Source of the DNA: Candidatus Elarobacter sp.
Lineage (GTDB): Bacteria; Vulcanimicrobiota; Vulcanimicrobiia; Vulcanimicrobiales; Vulcanimicrobiaceae
Direction: 5' to 3'
Assembly: GCA_030150085.1 (NCBI GenBank)
Contig: JASLGJ010000136.1
Location: forward strand, 1 to 6,746
DNA length: 6,746 bases
In this document: in pieces, positions 1 to 5,492 of the stretch
Position numbering within the stretch: the stretch's first letter is position 1
How the letters are laid out: every line of letters begins with the position of its first letter
Program-made: the position numbers and the translations under genes
The notes under the pieces: model-generated
Seen by the model: only the letters and a program-made list of their open reading frames with translations
What the model was told of the DNA's origin: nothing
Database searches by the model: none

Positions 1-164
1 GCTTCGCGAGCGTGCGCGATCGCGCGCCCTGGAACGCGCTGCGCGCGGTGCGCGAAGGGCACGTCTACACCCTGCCCGACCCGGCGATCCTCGAGCGCCC
101 CGGCCCGCGCTACAACGACGGCTTGGCCTGGCTGATCCGCATCCTGCGCGAGCTGCCGGGATGA
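1..164 (+). CDS. C-terminal fragment of a periplasmic substrate-binding protein (ABC transporter, BtuF/FepB-like)
   Basis: Only the last 53 complete codons are present; the reading frame starts at base 3 and ends at TGA 162-164. The visible tail has W-N-A-L-R-A-V-R-E-G-H-V-Y-T-L, then an E-R-P-G-P-R-Y segment and a closing amphipathic helix with D-G-L-A-W-L. This order (WxxLxAVxxGxVY, then PGPR, then a final helix) is typical of the C-terminal lobe of cobalamin and iron-siderophore binding proteins of the class III fold, which deliver substrate to a BtuCD-like permease in the inner membrane. The substrate cannot be told from this piece, and the transporter's other parts would lie outside the window on the left. 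The stop overlaps an ATG (ATGA, 161-164) that opens a 28-codon frame ending at the next gene. Assignment rests on pattern recognition of a short fragment, so it is moderately sure. Confidence 0.6.
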   Translation, partial: FASVRDRAPWNALRAVREGHVYTLPDPAILERPGPRYNDGLAWLIRILRELPG

Positions 165-246
165 CGTCGTCGTCACCGAGCGACCGCCGGCGAGCGCGCG
201 ACGCGGGAGCGGATCGACCGGGGTTCCGGCGAACCGGCCCGTCGTA

Positions 247-1356
247 GTGCAAGAAGACCGCCGTCTCTATCCCACCGTCAGCGGCCCGCAGCGCGGGCTG
301 GTGGTCGCGGTGGACCTGCAGGACCCCGCGCGCCCGCTGCGCCCCGAGCTGGACGAGCTGATCGCGCTGGCAGAGGCGGCCGGCGCGCGGATCGTCGGCG
401 AAGTGGTGCAGAGGCTGCCCCACGTCGACCCGGCCACCCTGGTCGGGAGCGGCAAGGCGCGCGAGATCGCCGAGCGCGCCGAGGAGCTGGGCGCCGACAC
501 GCTGTTCGTGTTCAACGACCTGCGCCCGCGCCAGCGCACGAACTTGGAGAAGATCGTCCCGCTGCCGATCGTCGACCGCACCATGCTGATCCTGGACATC
601 TTCGCCCAGCACGCGCGCTCGCGCGAAGGCAAGCTGCAGGTCGAGCTGGCGCAGCTGCGCTACCGCCAGTCGAACCTGATCGGGGTCGGCGCCGACCTGT
701 CGCGCTTGGGCGGCGGGGTCGGCACGCGCGGTCCCGGCGAGACCAAGCTCGAGGTCGACCGGCGCAAGATCCAGCAGCGCGTCACCCTGCTGCGCCGCCA
801 GCTCGAGGAAGTGCGCCAGCAGCGCGAGACCCGGCGCAGCGGCGGCTCGCGCGGCGGCGACCCGTACGTGGCGCTGGTCGGCTACACCAACGTCGGCAAG
901 TCGTCGCTGCTCAACCGCCTCTCCGGCTCGGCGGAGAAGGACCGCGCGTTCGTGGCCGACCAGCCGTTCGCGACGCTCGACCCGACCCTGCGCCGGGCCT
1001 ACGTCGCGCCCGGGCTGAGCGTGCGCCTCGCCGACACGGTCGGCTTCATCACCGCGCTCCCGCAGGAGCTGGTCAACGCCTTCCGCGCCACGCTCGAAGA
1101 GCTGGAGACGGCCGACCTGCTGCTGCACGTCCACGACGCCGCCAACCCCGACTGGCCGCGCCAGCGCGCCTCGGTCGACGAGATCCTGCGCGAGCTCAAG
1201 CTGAACGAGAAGCCGGTGCTCGAGGTGTTCAACAAGGTCGACCGGCTCGACCCCGCCGCGCGCGCCGCGCTCCCGCAGGACGCGCTCGAGGTCAGCGCGG
1301 CCGGCGGCGAGGGCATCGACCGCCTGCGCGCCGCGATCGCGGCACAGCTGCAGTAG
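247..1356 (+). CDS. hflX: GTPase HflX, ribosome-associated
   Basis: 369 residues, GTG start. HflX is a GTPase that binds the 50S subunit and splits stalled or stress-inactivated ribosomes. Residues 1-150 form the HflX-specific N-terminal domain, with the family signatures RxxxDPAT..GSGKA (DPATLVGSGKA here), LDIFAQHARSREGKLQVELAQL and the glycine loop GGGVGTRGPGETKLE at residues 155-169. A basic helix (about 170-200) links it to the G domain: G1 GYTNVGKS at 212-219, switch FATLDPT at 241-247, G3 DTVGF at 263-267, G4 NKVD at 329-332, G5 SA at 350-351. It ends right after the G domain, so it lacks the extra C-terminal domain of the longer enterobacterial protein; such short forms are common. No clear Shine-Dalgarno sequence precedes the GTG, and no other ATG, GTG or TTG lies upstream in the same frame before base 164, so 247 is the only reasonable start. 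It lies 82 bases after the binding-protein gene on the same strand. Confidence 0.96.
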   Translation: MQEDRRLYPTVSGPQRGLVVAVDLQDPARPLRPELDELIALAEAAGARIVGEVVQRLPHVDPATLVGSGKAREIAERAEELGADTLFVFNDLRPRQRTNLEKIVPLPIVDRTMLILDIFAQHARSREGKLQVELAQLRYRQSNLIGVGADLSRLGGGVGTRGPGETKLEVDRRKIQQRVTLLRRQLEEVRQQRETRRSGGSRGGDPYVALVGYTNVGKSSLLNRLSGSAEKDRAFVADQPFATLDPTLRRAYVAPGLSVRLADTVGFITALPQELVNAFRATLEELETADLLLHVHDAANPDWPRQRASVDEILRELKLNEKPVLEVFNKVDRLDPAARAALPQDALEVSAAGGEGIDRLRAAIAAQLQ

Positions 1357-1369
1357 CGTTGCCCACGCC

Positions 1370-1374
1370 AAGGA
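1370..1374 (+). promoter_or_regulatory. Ribosome binding site that decides the start of the DUF1801 gene
   Basis: AAGGA lies 8 bases before the ATG at 1383. A longer frame could begin at TTG 1359, only 3 bases after the hflX stop, but nothing resembling a ribosome binding site precedes that TTG. The AAGGA and its spacing favour ATG 1383. Confidence 0.6.
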
Positions 1375-1382
1375 TTCAGAAG

Positions 1383-1778
1383 ATGAAGAAGCCCGACGCC
1401 GATCAGAGCAAATCCCCTTCGCAGCTCATCAGCGAGCGAATCGCGGAACTGGGCGACTGGCGGGGCGAGACGCTTGCGCGCGTCCGCAAGCTCATCAAAG
1501 AAGCGGACCCCGAGGTCACGGAAGAATGGAAGTGGCGCGGCGTTCCGGTCTGGTCCGACGGCGGGATCATCTGCACCGGCGAGTCCTACAAGACGTACGT
1601 CAAGTTCACGTTCCTCAAGGGCGCGTCCATCGAAGACCCGCGGGGCATCTTCAATGCCAGCCTCGACGGGAACGCGAGGCGCGCGATCGATCTGCACGAA
1701 GGCGACGAGCTCGACGAATCGGCTTTCAAGGAGATCATCCGCGCCGCGGTCAGGCTGAACTCCAAAGGAACGAAATAG
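1383..1778 (+). CDS. DUF1801 (YdhG-like) domain protein
   Basis: 131 residues from ATG 1383, chosen because AAGGA sits 8 bases upstream. The sequence shows an N-terminal helix pair (residues about 12-45, with L-A-R-V-R-K-L-I-K-E-A-D-P-E-V), then W-K-W at 49-51 followed by G-V-P-V-W, then a K-F-T-F-L-K-G-A-S strand near 74-82 with E-D-P soon after, and a basic A-R-R-A-I near 98-102 before a last helix. This is the pattern of the DUF1801/YdhG family, which shares the YjbR/CyaY-like fold. Its biochemical role is not established; it is probably a soluble cytoplasmic protein. It follows hflX by 26 bases and could be read from the same transcript. Its codons are less GC-biased than those of hflX (many AAG/AAA/GAA and A-ending codons), which may mark a gene acquired separately. 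Confidence 0.8.
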   Translation: MKKPDADQSKSPSQLISERIAELGDWRGETLARVRKLIKEADPEVTEEWKWRGVPVWSDGGIICTGESYKTYVKFTFLKGASIEDPRGIFNASLDGNARRAIDLHEGDELDESAFKEIIRAAVRLNSKGTK

Positions 1779-1815
1779 CGCCGGCCGGGCGATACTTTTC
1801 CGAAGGCGGCGTGGC

Positions 1816-2247
1816 CTAGCTTCGCGGGGGAGCGCTCCAGCTCGTGCCGTCGGTGAAGTGGACGTAGTCGACGCTGCAGTCGTTGCTGTCGGACTCGTAG
1901 GAGTACAGGCCGCCGCTGACCGTGCGGCGCAGGTGGCGCGTCACGTCGGTGTTCGGCGCGAAGGTGCCGCGCACGTCGAAGGCGGCCGTCCGGCGCCGCC
2001 GGCCGTAGCGCACCGAGAGCTTGATCTCGTCCGCCGGCACCGCCGCGGTGTTGCGCAGGGTGACGTCGTAGGCCGCGATCTCGACCAGCTCGACGCTCGC
2101 GATCCCGCCCCGGCAGGCTCCGATCGCGACCGGCGCCGCCGCGGCGGGCGCGGCGGAGCCGGACGAGCTCTGCGCCCCGGCCGGTGCCGCCGCGCCGAGC
2201 AGCGCGGACGCGGCGGCGAGGTACGTTGCGGCGAGCCCGGCCCGCAT
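1816..2247 (-). CDS. Small secreted protein of unknown function, two cysteines
   Basis: 143 residues from the ATG at 2247. I did not recognise a family. Residues 1-26 form a signal peptide: M-R, a hydrophobic alanine/leucine core, and A-G-A before Q26. A short S/A-rich linker follows (27-40), then an approximately 100-residue domain with alternating hydrophobic residues, suggesting a beta sandwich (S-V-E-L-V-E-I-A-A-Y-D-V-T-L-R-N-T). It contains exactly two cysteines, C45 and C124, which could form one disulfide after export. The frame stays open upstream to 2496, with another ATG at 2292, but the extension would overlap the divergent protease promoter, and only the 2247 start puts the signal peptide at the N-terminus. 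It is convergent with the DUF1801 gene across a 37-base gap in which I see no terminator. It is probably periplasmic or extracellular; the role is unknown. Confidence 0.7.
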   Translation of the reverse strand: MRAGLAATYLAAASALLGAAAPAGAQSSSGSAAPAAAAPVAIGACRGGIASVELVEIAAYDVTLRNTAAVPADEIKLSVRYGRRRRTAAFDVRGTFAPNTDVTRHLRRTVSGGLYSYESDSNDCSVDYVHFTDGTSWSAPPRS

Positions 2248-2384
2248 GCGGTTCCCGCCCAGCCGGGCCGAGGGGTCGAACGAAAGGCGCATCCGCGGTC
2301 GTGCGCCGCGGCACCGCAGCGTGCCTCGGTGCTGAGCCCTCGCTCGCTTCAGGGCCGGCCGCGAGCCGCCGGCCGTCGCGGCCG

Positions 2385-2413
2385 TTGAAGTCGGGGCGGC
2401 GAAGCCGTACAAT
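2385..2413 (+). promoter_or_regulatory. Candidate sigma-70-type promoter of the serine protease, possibly giving a leaderless mRNA
   Basis: TTGAAG at 2385-2390 (four of six matches to TTGACA) and TACAAT at 2408-2413 (five of six to TATAAT) are separated by exactly 17 bases. Six bases lie between the end of the -10 and the ATG at 2420, so transcription would start at or very near the A of the ATG. No Shine-Dalgarno sequence is seen before this ATG, which fits a leaderless message. Confidence 0.55.
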
Positions 2414-2419
2414 CGGCGA

Positions 2420-3145
2420 ATGGCCCGCCTGGCGTACGTGGTCGCCTGTCTTGCCGCGTGCGCGCTGAGCGCGTGCGCGAGCGGTGCGCACGCCACCGCG
2501 GCGCAGGACGACCAGTACGTCGCCCTCTACCGGACCCTGCACCCGTCGGTCGTGCTGCTCACCATGCGGATTCCGGCCGACGACCCCAAGCGCAAGGGCG
2601 CCTGGGACGACGCGTACGGGAGCGGGATGGTGGTCGCCAGCGGCGCCTGGGGCACCCGAATTCTGACCGACAAGCACGTGATCGACGGCGCCCGCGACCT
2701 GCAGGCGACGATCGGCGACCGCGTGCAGGCCCCCGCGCGGGTGATCGCGGCGAGCGACGACGTGCTCGACCTGGCGCTCCTCGAGGTCCCGATCCGCGAC
2801 GCCAAGCCCGCCCCGCTCGGCTCGTCGGCGCACGTTCTGCCCGGCACCGCGATCGGCGTGCTGGGCTACCCGATCCCCGACGCCTTCCAGGACGAGAAGC
2901 TCGACCGCACCGCCTCGCTCTACACCGGCCGGGTCGCGAGCGTGCGGCGCGGCACGCTGGAGATCGAGGTCCCGATCATTCCCGGCGAGAGCGGCGGCCC
3001 GGTCTTCGACGCGACGAGCGGCGCGGTGATCGGGATCGCCGAATCGCGCTTCGACGAAGAGCGCGCGATCGGCTTCGCCACCCCGATCGACCTCGCGAAA
3101 GCGTTCCTGGCCCAACACCCGCCGCCCGAAGCGAGCGCACCATGA
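2420..3145 (+). CDS. Lipoprotein trypsin-like serine protease (HtrA/DegP-type catalytic domain, no PDZ)
   Basis: 241 residues from ATG 2420. The N-terminus is a lipoprotein signal: a short basic start, a hydrophobic core and the lipobox L-S-A-C with lipidated C19; C14 (LAAC) is a weaker alternative. The rest is one chymotrypsin-fold domain: GSGM near 67-70, T-D-K-H-V-I-D-G-A with catalytic H86, D-D-V-L-D-L-A-L-L with D117, and G-E-S-G-G-P-V with nucleophile S191. I-G-F-A-T-P-I-D near 217-224 is the usual closing motif of the HtrA/S1C group. It ends about ten residues later, so the PDZ domains of DegP/DegS are absent. It should be a membrane-anchored protease facing the periplasm or cell surface; the substrate is unknown. 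The TGA overlaps the ATG of the next gene (ATGA, 3142-3145), suggesting coupled translation. The family call is secure; the physiological role is not. Confidence 0.88.
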   Translation: MARLAYVVACLAACALSACASGAHATAAQDDQYVALYRTLHPSVVLLTMRIPADDPKRKGAWDDAYGSGMVVASGAWGTRILTDKHVIDGARDLQATIGDRVQAPARVIAASDDVLDLALLEVPIRDAKPAPLGSSAHVLPGTAIGVLGYPIPDAFQDEKLDRTASLYTGRVASVRRGTLEIEVPIIPGESGGPVFDATSGAVIGIAESRFDEERAIGFATPIDLAKAFLAQHPPPEASAP

Positions 3146-3465
3146 CCGACAGCTTCACCGCCCGCGTGGCGGAGATCGACCGCCGCATCCGCGCCATCAA
3201 CCCGGCCATCGCCGCCGACATCGCGCACGAGCACGGTTCGCGCGAGGCGCGCTGGGAGCGGGCCGGGCGCTGGGCCACGCTGACCCTGCACGACGGCAGC
3301 CCGCTCCGTTTGGAGCTGACCTCGCACACCGGCAGCCCGGTGCACGGGGACGATCACCCCGACGCGCTCGAGATCGGCATCGACGACGAGGACGTGGTCG
3401 ACATGGTCGCCCAGCCGGTGGCGGCGCTGCTGGCCGGTCCGCCCGGTTCGGCCGCGAGCGCCTAG
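3142..3465 (+). CDS. Acidic 107-residue protein of unknown function, coupled to the protease
   Basis: 107 residues from ATG 3142, which overlaps the protease TGA in ATGA. I do not recognise a family. The N-terminal 30 residues are predicted helical (F-T-A-R-V-A-E-I-D-R-R-I-R-A-I). The middle has a W-A-T-L-T-L-H-D-G-S-P-L-R-L-E-L strand pair. The C-terminal third is strongly acidic (D-D-H-P-D near 71-75, then I-G-I-D-D-E-D-V-V-D-M-V) and ends in an alanine/glycine tail. There is no signal peptide or membrane segment, so it should stay in the cytoplasm, whereas the protease is exported; a direct inhibitor or chaperone role for the mature protease is therefore less likely. A longer frame open to 2458 exists but would run through the protease in another frame with arginine-rich nonsense; ATG 3142 is clearly better. 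The stop TAG shares CTAG with the stop of the opposing regulator gene. Confidence 0.7.
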   Translation: MTDSFTARVAEIDRRIRAINPAIAADIAHEHGSREARWERAGRWATLTLHDGSPLRLELTSHTGSPVHGDDHPDALEIGIDDEDVVDMVAQPVAALLAGPPGSAASA

Positions 3466-4997
3466 CCCGCGGCCTCCTCCTCGCGCCACGCGCCGGGGCG
3501 CGGCTTCCAGTAGCCGCGCAGGACGCACTCGACCGCCACTTCCTCGCGCGTGTTGACCCCCAGCCGCTCGAAGATCTTGGTGAGGTGGTTGCGGATGGTG
3601 AACTCCGAGCGCCCGCGCAGGCGCGCGATCTCGGGGGTGGACTTGCCCTGGCAGATCAGTCCCGCGATCTCTTGCTGGGCCTGGGTGAGCTGCACGGGGC
3701 GGTCGGCCGCCCCGGCGATCGTGCGCCGGATCCAGGACTGCGGCGCCAGGTGGTGGGTCTGGGCTTCCGCGTAATCGTACAGCGCGGCATCGCCGGTGAG
3801 GTTGGCCAGCCGCAGCGCCGCCATCACCGCCCGCCGCTTGAAGCCGATGCGGCTGTACATCTGGATCGCTTCGCCGTAGGCCGCTTTCGCCGCGCCGGCG
3901 TTCTTGGCGGCTTCGTGCAGGCGCGCTTCCACGTAGCGCTGGTGCGCTGCCGTCGAGGGCTCGTTGCTGGCCGAGGCCACGTGCGAGGCCGGCGGGTTGT
4001 TCCGAAACCGGCCCAGGTGCACGGTGCTCTCCTCGTGCCGCCCGAGGTGCGCGAACTCCTCGGCCAGCATCAGGTGCACCATCACGCCGTCGCCGTCGGC
4101 CGCGCCGTCGCCGAAGCCCGGTTCGTGCACGATCGTGGCGGCGTCCTCGACGTGGTCGCGCGAAGCGAGCAGCTCGCCCGCGCCGCGCATGATCGCCGCG
4201 CGCTTGCACAGCGCTTGCACGCGTGCGGCCGGGGTCGGCGCGAGCCGCTGGGCGGCCCGCGCGGCTTCCGCGGCGCGCCCGGCGTCGCCCTCGACGTCGC
4301 TGGCGTACGTCGCCGCGCAATACGCGAGCCAGAAGCGCGGCCAGCCCAGACCGGTCGCGGACCAGTTCAGCCGCGTGCGCCGTTCCTGGACGATCCGCCA
4401 GGTCGCGACGTCGAGCCGCTCGACGGCCAGATGGGCCAGCTTGCGCAAGCAGTTCGCTTCCAGAAAGCGGTCGTAGTGCTTGCAGCGCTCCAAGCGGTCC
4501 AGGGCCGAGAGAAAGCGGTCCGTGGCGCGCTCGTTCTCGCCCCGCGCGCTGGCGATCCAGCCGCTGTACTCCAGCGCCCGGGCGTGGATGATGTCGGCCC
4601 CGATCGAGACTTGGGCCAGCGCGTCCTCGGCGTGGCCCAGCTCGCGCTTGGCGTAATAGGCGAGCGCGATGTTGAGCGCGATCTCCGAGCGGATCGTGCT
4701 GTGCGACTCGCGCCCGTCGTGCTGGGCGCGTTTGAGGAGCGCGAGACCTTCGTCGTGCCGGCCGCAGCGCACGAGGGCCGAGCCGGTGAGCATCCGCGCG
4801 GTCAGCGACTCGTCGTCGGCCGCGGCCAGGTACGAGAACGGCTGCAGGGTTTGCAGGGCCTCGTCGGAGCGCTCGAGGCGCAGGAGCGCGCGCGCCTTGA
4901 GCAGCGCGAACGCGCGCATCGTGGCATGGTCCCGGCGGCGAACGGTGTCGCAGAGCTCGATACAGCTTTCGAAGTCGCCTGCGAACCAGGCGGCCAT
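3462..4997 (-). CDS. LuxR-family transcriptional regulator with helical-repeat (TPR-like) N-terminal region
   Basis: 511 residues from ATG 4997. Residues about 437-492 form a GerE/LuxR helix-turn-helix: L-T-Q-A-Q-Q-E-I-A-G-L-I, then K-S-T-P-E-I-A-R, S-E-F-T-I-R-N-H-L recognition helix, and R-L-G-V-N-T-R-E-E dimer helix; a short basic tail follows. The roughly 430 residues before it are paired alpha helices of TPR style (A-R-A-L-L-R-L-E-R-S-D-E-A-L; G-S-A-L-V-R-C-G-R-H-D-E-G-L; L-A-Y-Y-A-K-R-E-L-G-H-A-E-D-A-L), giving a solenoid likely to bind a protein or ligand. No Walker A motif is visible, so it is not a MalT/LAL-type ATPase, and no receiver domain is present. The frame is open to a GTG at 5105, but that stretch contains an intrinsic terminator hairpin, and the repeat-like sequence begins only at M1 (4997). 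No clear ribosome binding site precedes it. It ends tail-to-tail with the acidic protein gene. Confidence 0.88.
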   Translation of the reverse strand: MAAWFAGDFESCIELCDTVRRRDHATMRAFALLKARALLRLERSDEALQTLQPFSYLAAADDESLTARMLTGSALVRCGRHDEGLALLKRAQHDGRESHSTIRSEIALNIALAYYAKRELGHAEDALAQVSIGADIIHARALEYSGWIASARGENERATDRFLSALDRLERCKHYDRFLEANCLRKLAHLAVERLDVATWRIVQERRTRLNWSATGLGWPRFWLAYCAATYASDVEGDAGRAAEAARAAQRLAPTPAARVQALCKRAAIMRGAGELLASRDHVEDAATIVHEPGFGDGAADGDGVMVHLMLAEEFAHLGRHEESTVHLGRFRNNPPASHVASASNEPSTAAHQRYVEARLHEAAKNAGAAKAAYGEAIQMYSRIGFKRRAVMAALRLANLTGDAALYDYAEAQTHHLAPQSWIRRTIAGAADRPVQLTQAQQEIAGLICQGKSTPEIARLRGRSEFTIRNHLTKIFERLGVNTREEVAVECVLRGYWKPRPGAWREEEAAG

Positions 4998-5065
4998 CGC
5001 GTCTCGTACCGTAACCCGCCGAACGGCGTATTTTGGAAGTACTGAAGCCGAAGCGCCCTCCCGGG

Positions 5066-5098
5066 ATAAAGAAGGAGGCGCCCGATCAGGGCGCCTCC
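5066..5098 (-). terminator. Intrinsic terminator of the small membrane-peptide gene
   Basis: A perfect 10-bp stem (5074-5083 with 5089-5098; arm GGAGGCGCCC on the - strand) closes a 5-base loop and is followed on the - strand by TTCTTTAT. The + strand side has no T-run, so it acts on - strand transcripts. It lies 49 bases after the stop of the 49-residue gene and about 68 bases before the regulator's ATG. It therefore ends the small gene's message or limits read-through into the regulator. A third partly repeated arm (GCGCCCTCC, 5053-5061) could pair with 5074-5081 instead, with one bulged base. Confidence 0.8.
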
Positions 5099-5147
5099 CG
5101 AACACCCTACCCGCCTGATGTTCGTCCGCACGGCGCGATTCCCGTTT

Positions 5148-5297
5148 TTATGAGGGCCCTCCGGACGTTCCATCCATGGGACGTATGACCGGGTGGGATT
5201 GAACCGGGTGGGCTGAGGCGATCCCGGCCGGCGTGCCGGTGCGAATTCCGGCTCCCGTGCCGATCAGAAAGGTCAACAGTGCGATCCAGACTACCAT
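5148..5297 (-). CDS. Small hydrophobic membrane peptide, 49 residues, unknown function
   Basis: 49 codons from ATG 5297 to TAA 5148-5150. The first 18 residues (M-V-V-W-I-A-L-L-T-F-L-I-G-T-G-A-G-I) form one hydrophobic segment long enough to cross a membrane or act as an uncleaved signal. It holds a GxxxG at 13-17, and R19 follows directly, with no charge before it. By the positive-inside rule this favours N-outside, C-inside. The remaining tail is polar, rich in G, P, S and T, with a doubled H-P-V unit (S-A-H-P-V, Q-S-H-P-V) coded by a 15-base in-frame direct repeat. GAGGAG lies 5 bases before the ATG, the best ribosome binding site in the window. Promoter candidates lie upstream and an intrinsic terminator downstream, so it has every part of an independent gene. 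No family is recognised. Small membrane toxins, regulatory micro-proteins and lineage-specific envelope peptides are all possible. Confidence 0.6.
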   Translation of the reverse strand: MVVWIALLTFLIGTGAGIRTGTPAGIASAHPVQSHPVIRPMDGTSGGPS

Positions 5298-5302
5298 GCA
5301 AA

Positions 5303-5308
5303 CTCCTC
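5303..5308 (-). promoter_or_regulatory. Strong ribosome binding site of the 49-residue peptide
   Basis: GAGGAG on the - strand, separated from ATG 5297 by TTTGC (5 bases). Overlapping frames in this stretch have no comparable site, so this decides which frame is translated. Confidence 0.7.
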
Positions 5309-5337
5309 ATGCGACGTCGTTCAGAGAGACCGGTACG

Positions 5338-5385
5338 AATATACCGCTCTGTGTGAACAATACGAAGATCGGCTCGACCGCTCAA
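5338..5385 (-). promoter_or_regulatory. Promoter candidates for the small peptide gene
   Basis: Two candidates occur on the - strand. TTGAGC (5380-5385) and TATTGT (5357-5362) are separated by exactly 17 bases, each with four of six consensus matches. Further downstream TATATT (5338-5343) matches five of six positions of a -10 box but has only a poor -35 (TTCGTA, 17 bases upstream). The second would give a leader of about 34 bases before ATG 5297 and the first about 50. The sequence alone does not choose between them. Confidence 0.45.
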
Positions 5386-5492
5386 GTCACGCACCCGCCG
5401 CGGGGCTCGCGCGGGCGTCAAAATCGTGCATGGTACCGCTAGTACGCTCGGTTGATCGACAGGCGCGGCGCGGCCGACCACAATGGATACAC

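Noticed and set aside
1586..3118. Long - strand open frame (about 510 codons) across the DUF1801, secreted protein and protease genes
   Set aside because: Product is arginine/glycine/alanine-rich with no domain; it is antisense or out of frame to genes with recognisable domains. Such frames are common in GC-rich DNA, where stop codons are rare.
2920..4320. Long - strand frame (about 466 codons) spanning the protease end and part of the regulator
   Set aside because: Out of frame with the regulator and antisense to the protease; arginine-rich low-complexity product.
3585..5045. Long + strand open frame (about 486 codons) opposite the LuxR-type gene
   Set aside because: Mirrors the regulator's codon bias, has low-complexity composition and no motif, while the - strand frame contains a clear GerE domain.
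5389..5418. GC-rich imperfect hairpin between the peptide promoter and the RNA candidate
   Set aside because: Has a bulge, an 11-base loop and no T-run on either side; not a terminator and likely chance in GC-rich sequence.
5292..5435. 9-base inverted repeat (TACCATGCA 5292-5300, TGCATGGTA 5427-5435) that could mask the peptide's start codon
   Set aside because: The upstream copy lies outside the leader predicted from either promoter candidate, and a 9-base match is expected by chance at this scale.
5233..5442. 69-codon + strand frame antisense to the start of the small peptide gene
   Set aside because: GTG start without a ribosome binding site, no recognisable pattern, and it crosses the peptide's promoter candidates.
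5107..5481. 124-codon - strand frame covering the small peptide gene in another frame
   Set aside because: GTG start without a ribosome binding site and a product with no hydrophobic or domain pattern; the 49-codon frame has GAGGAG at ideal spacing.
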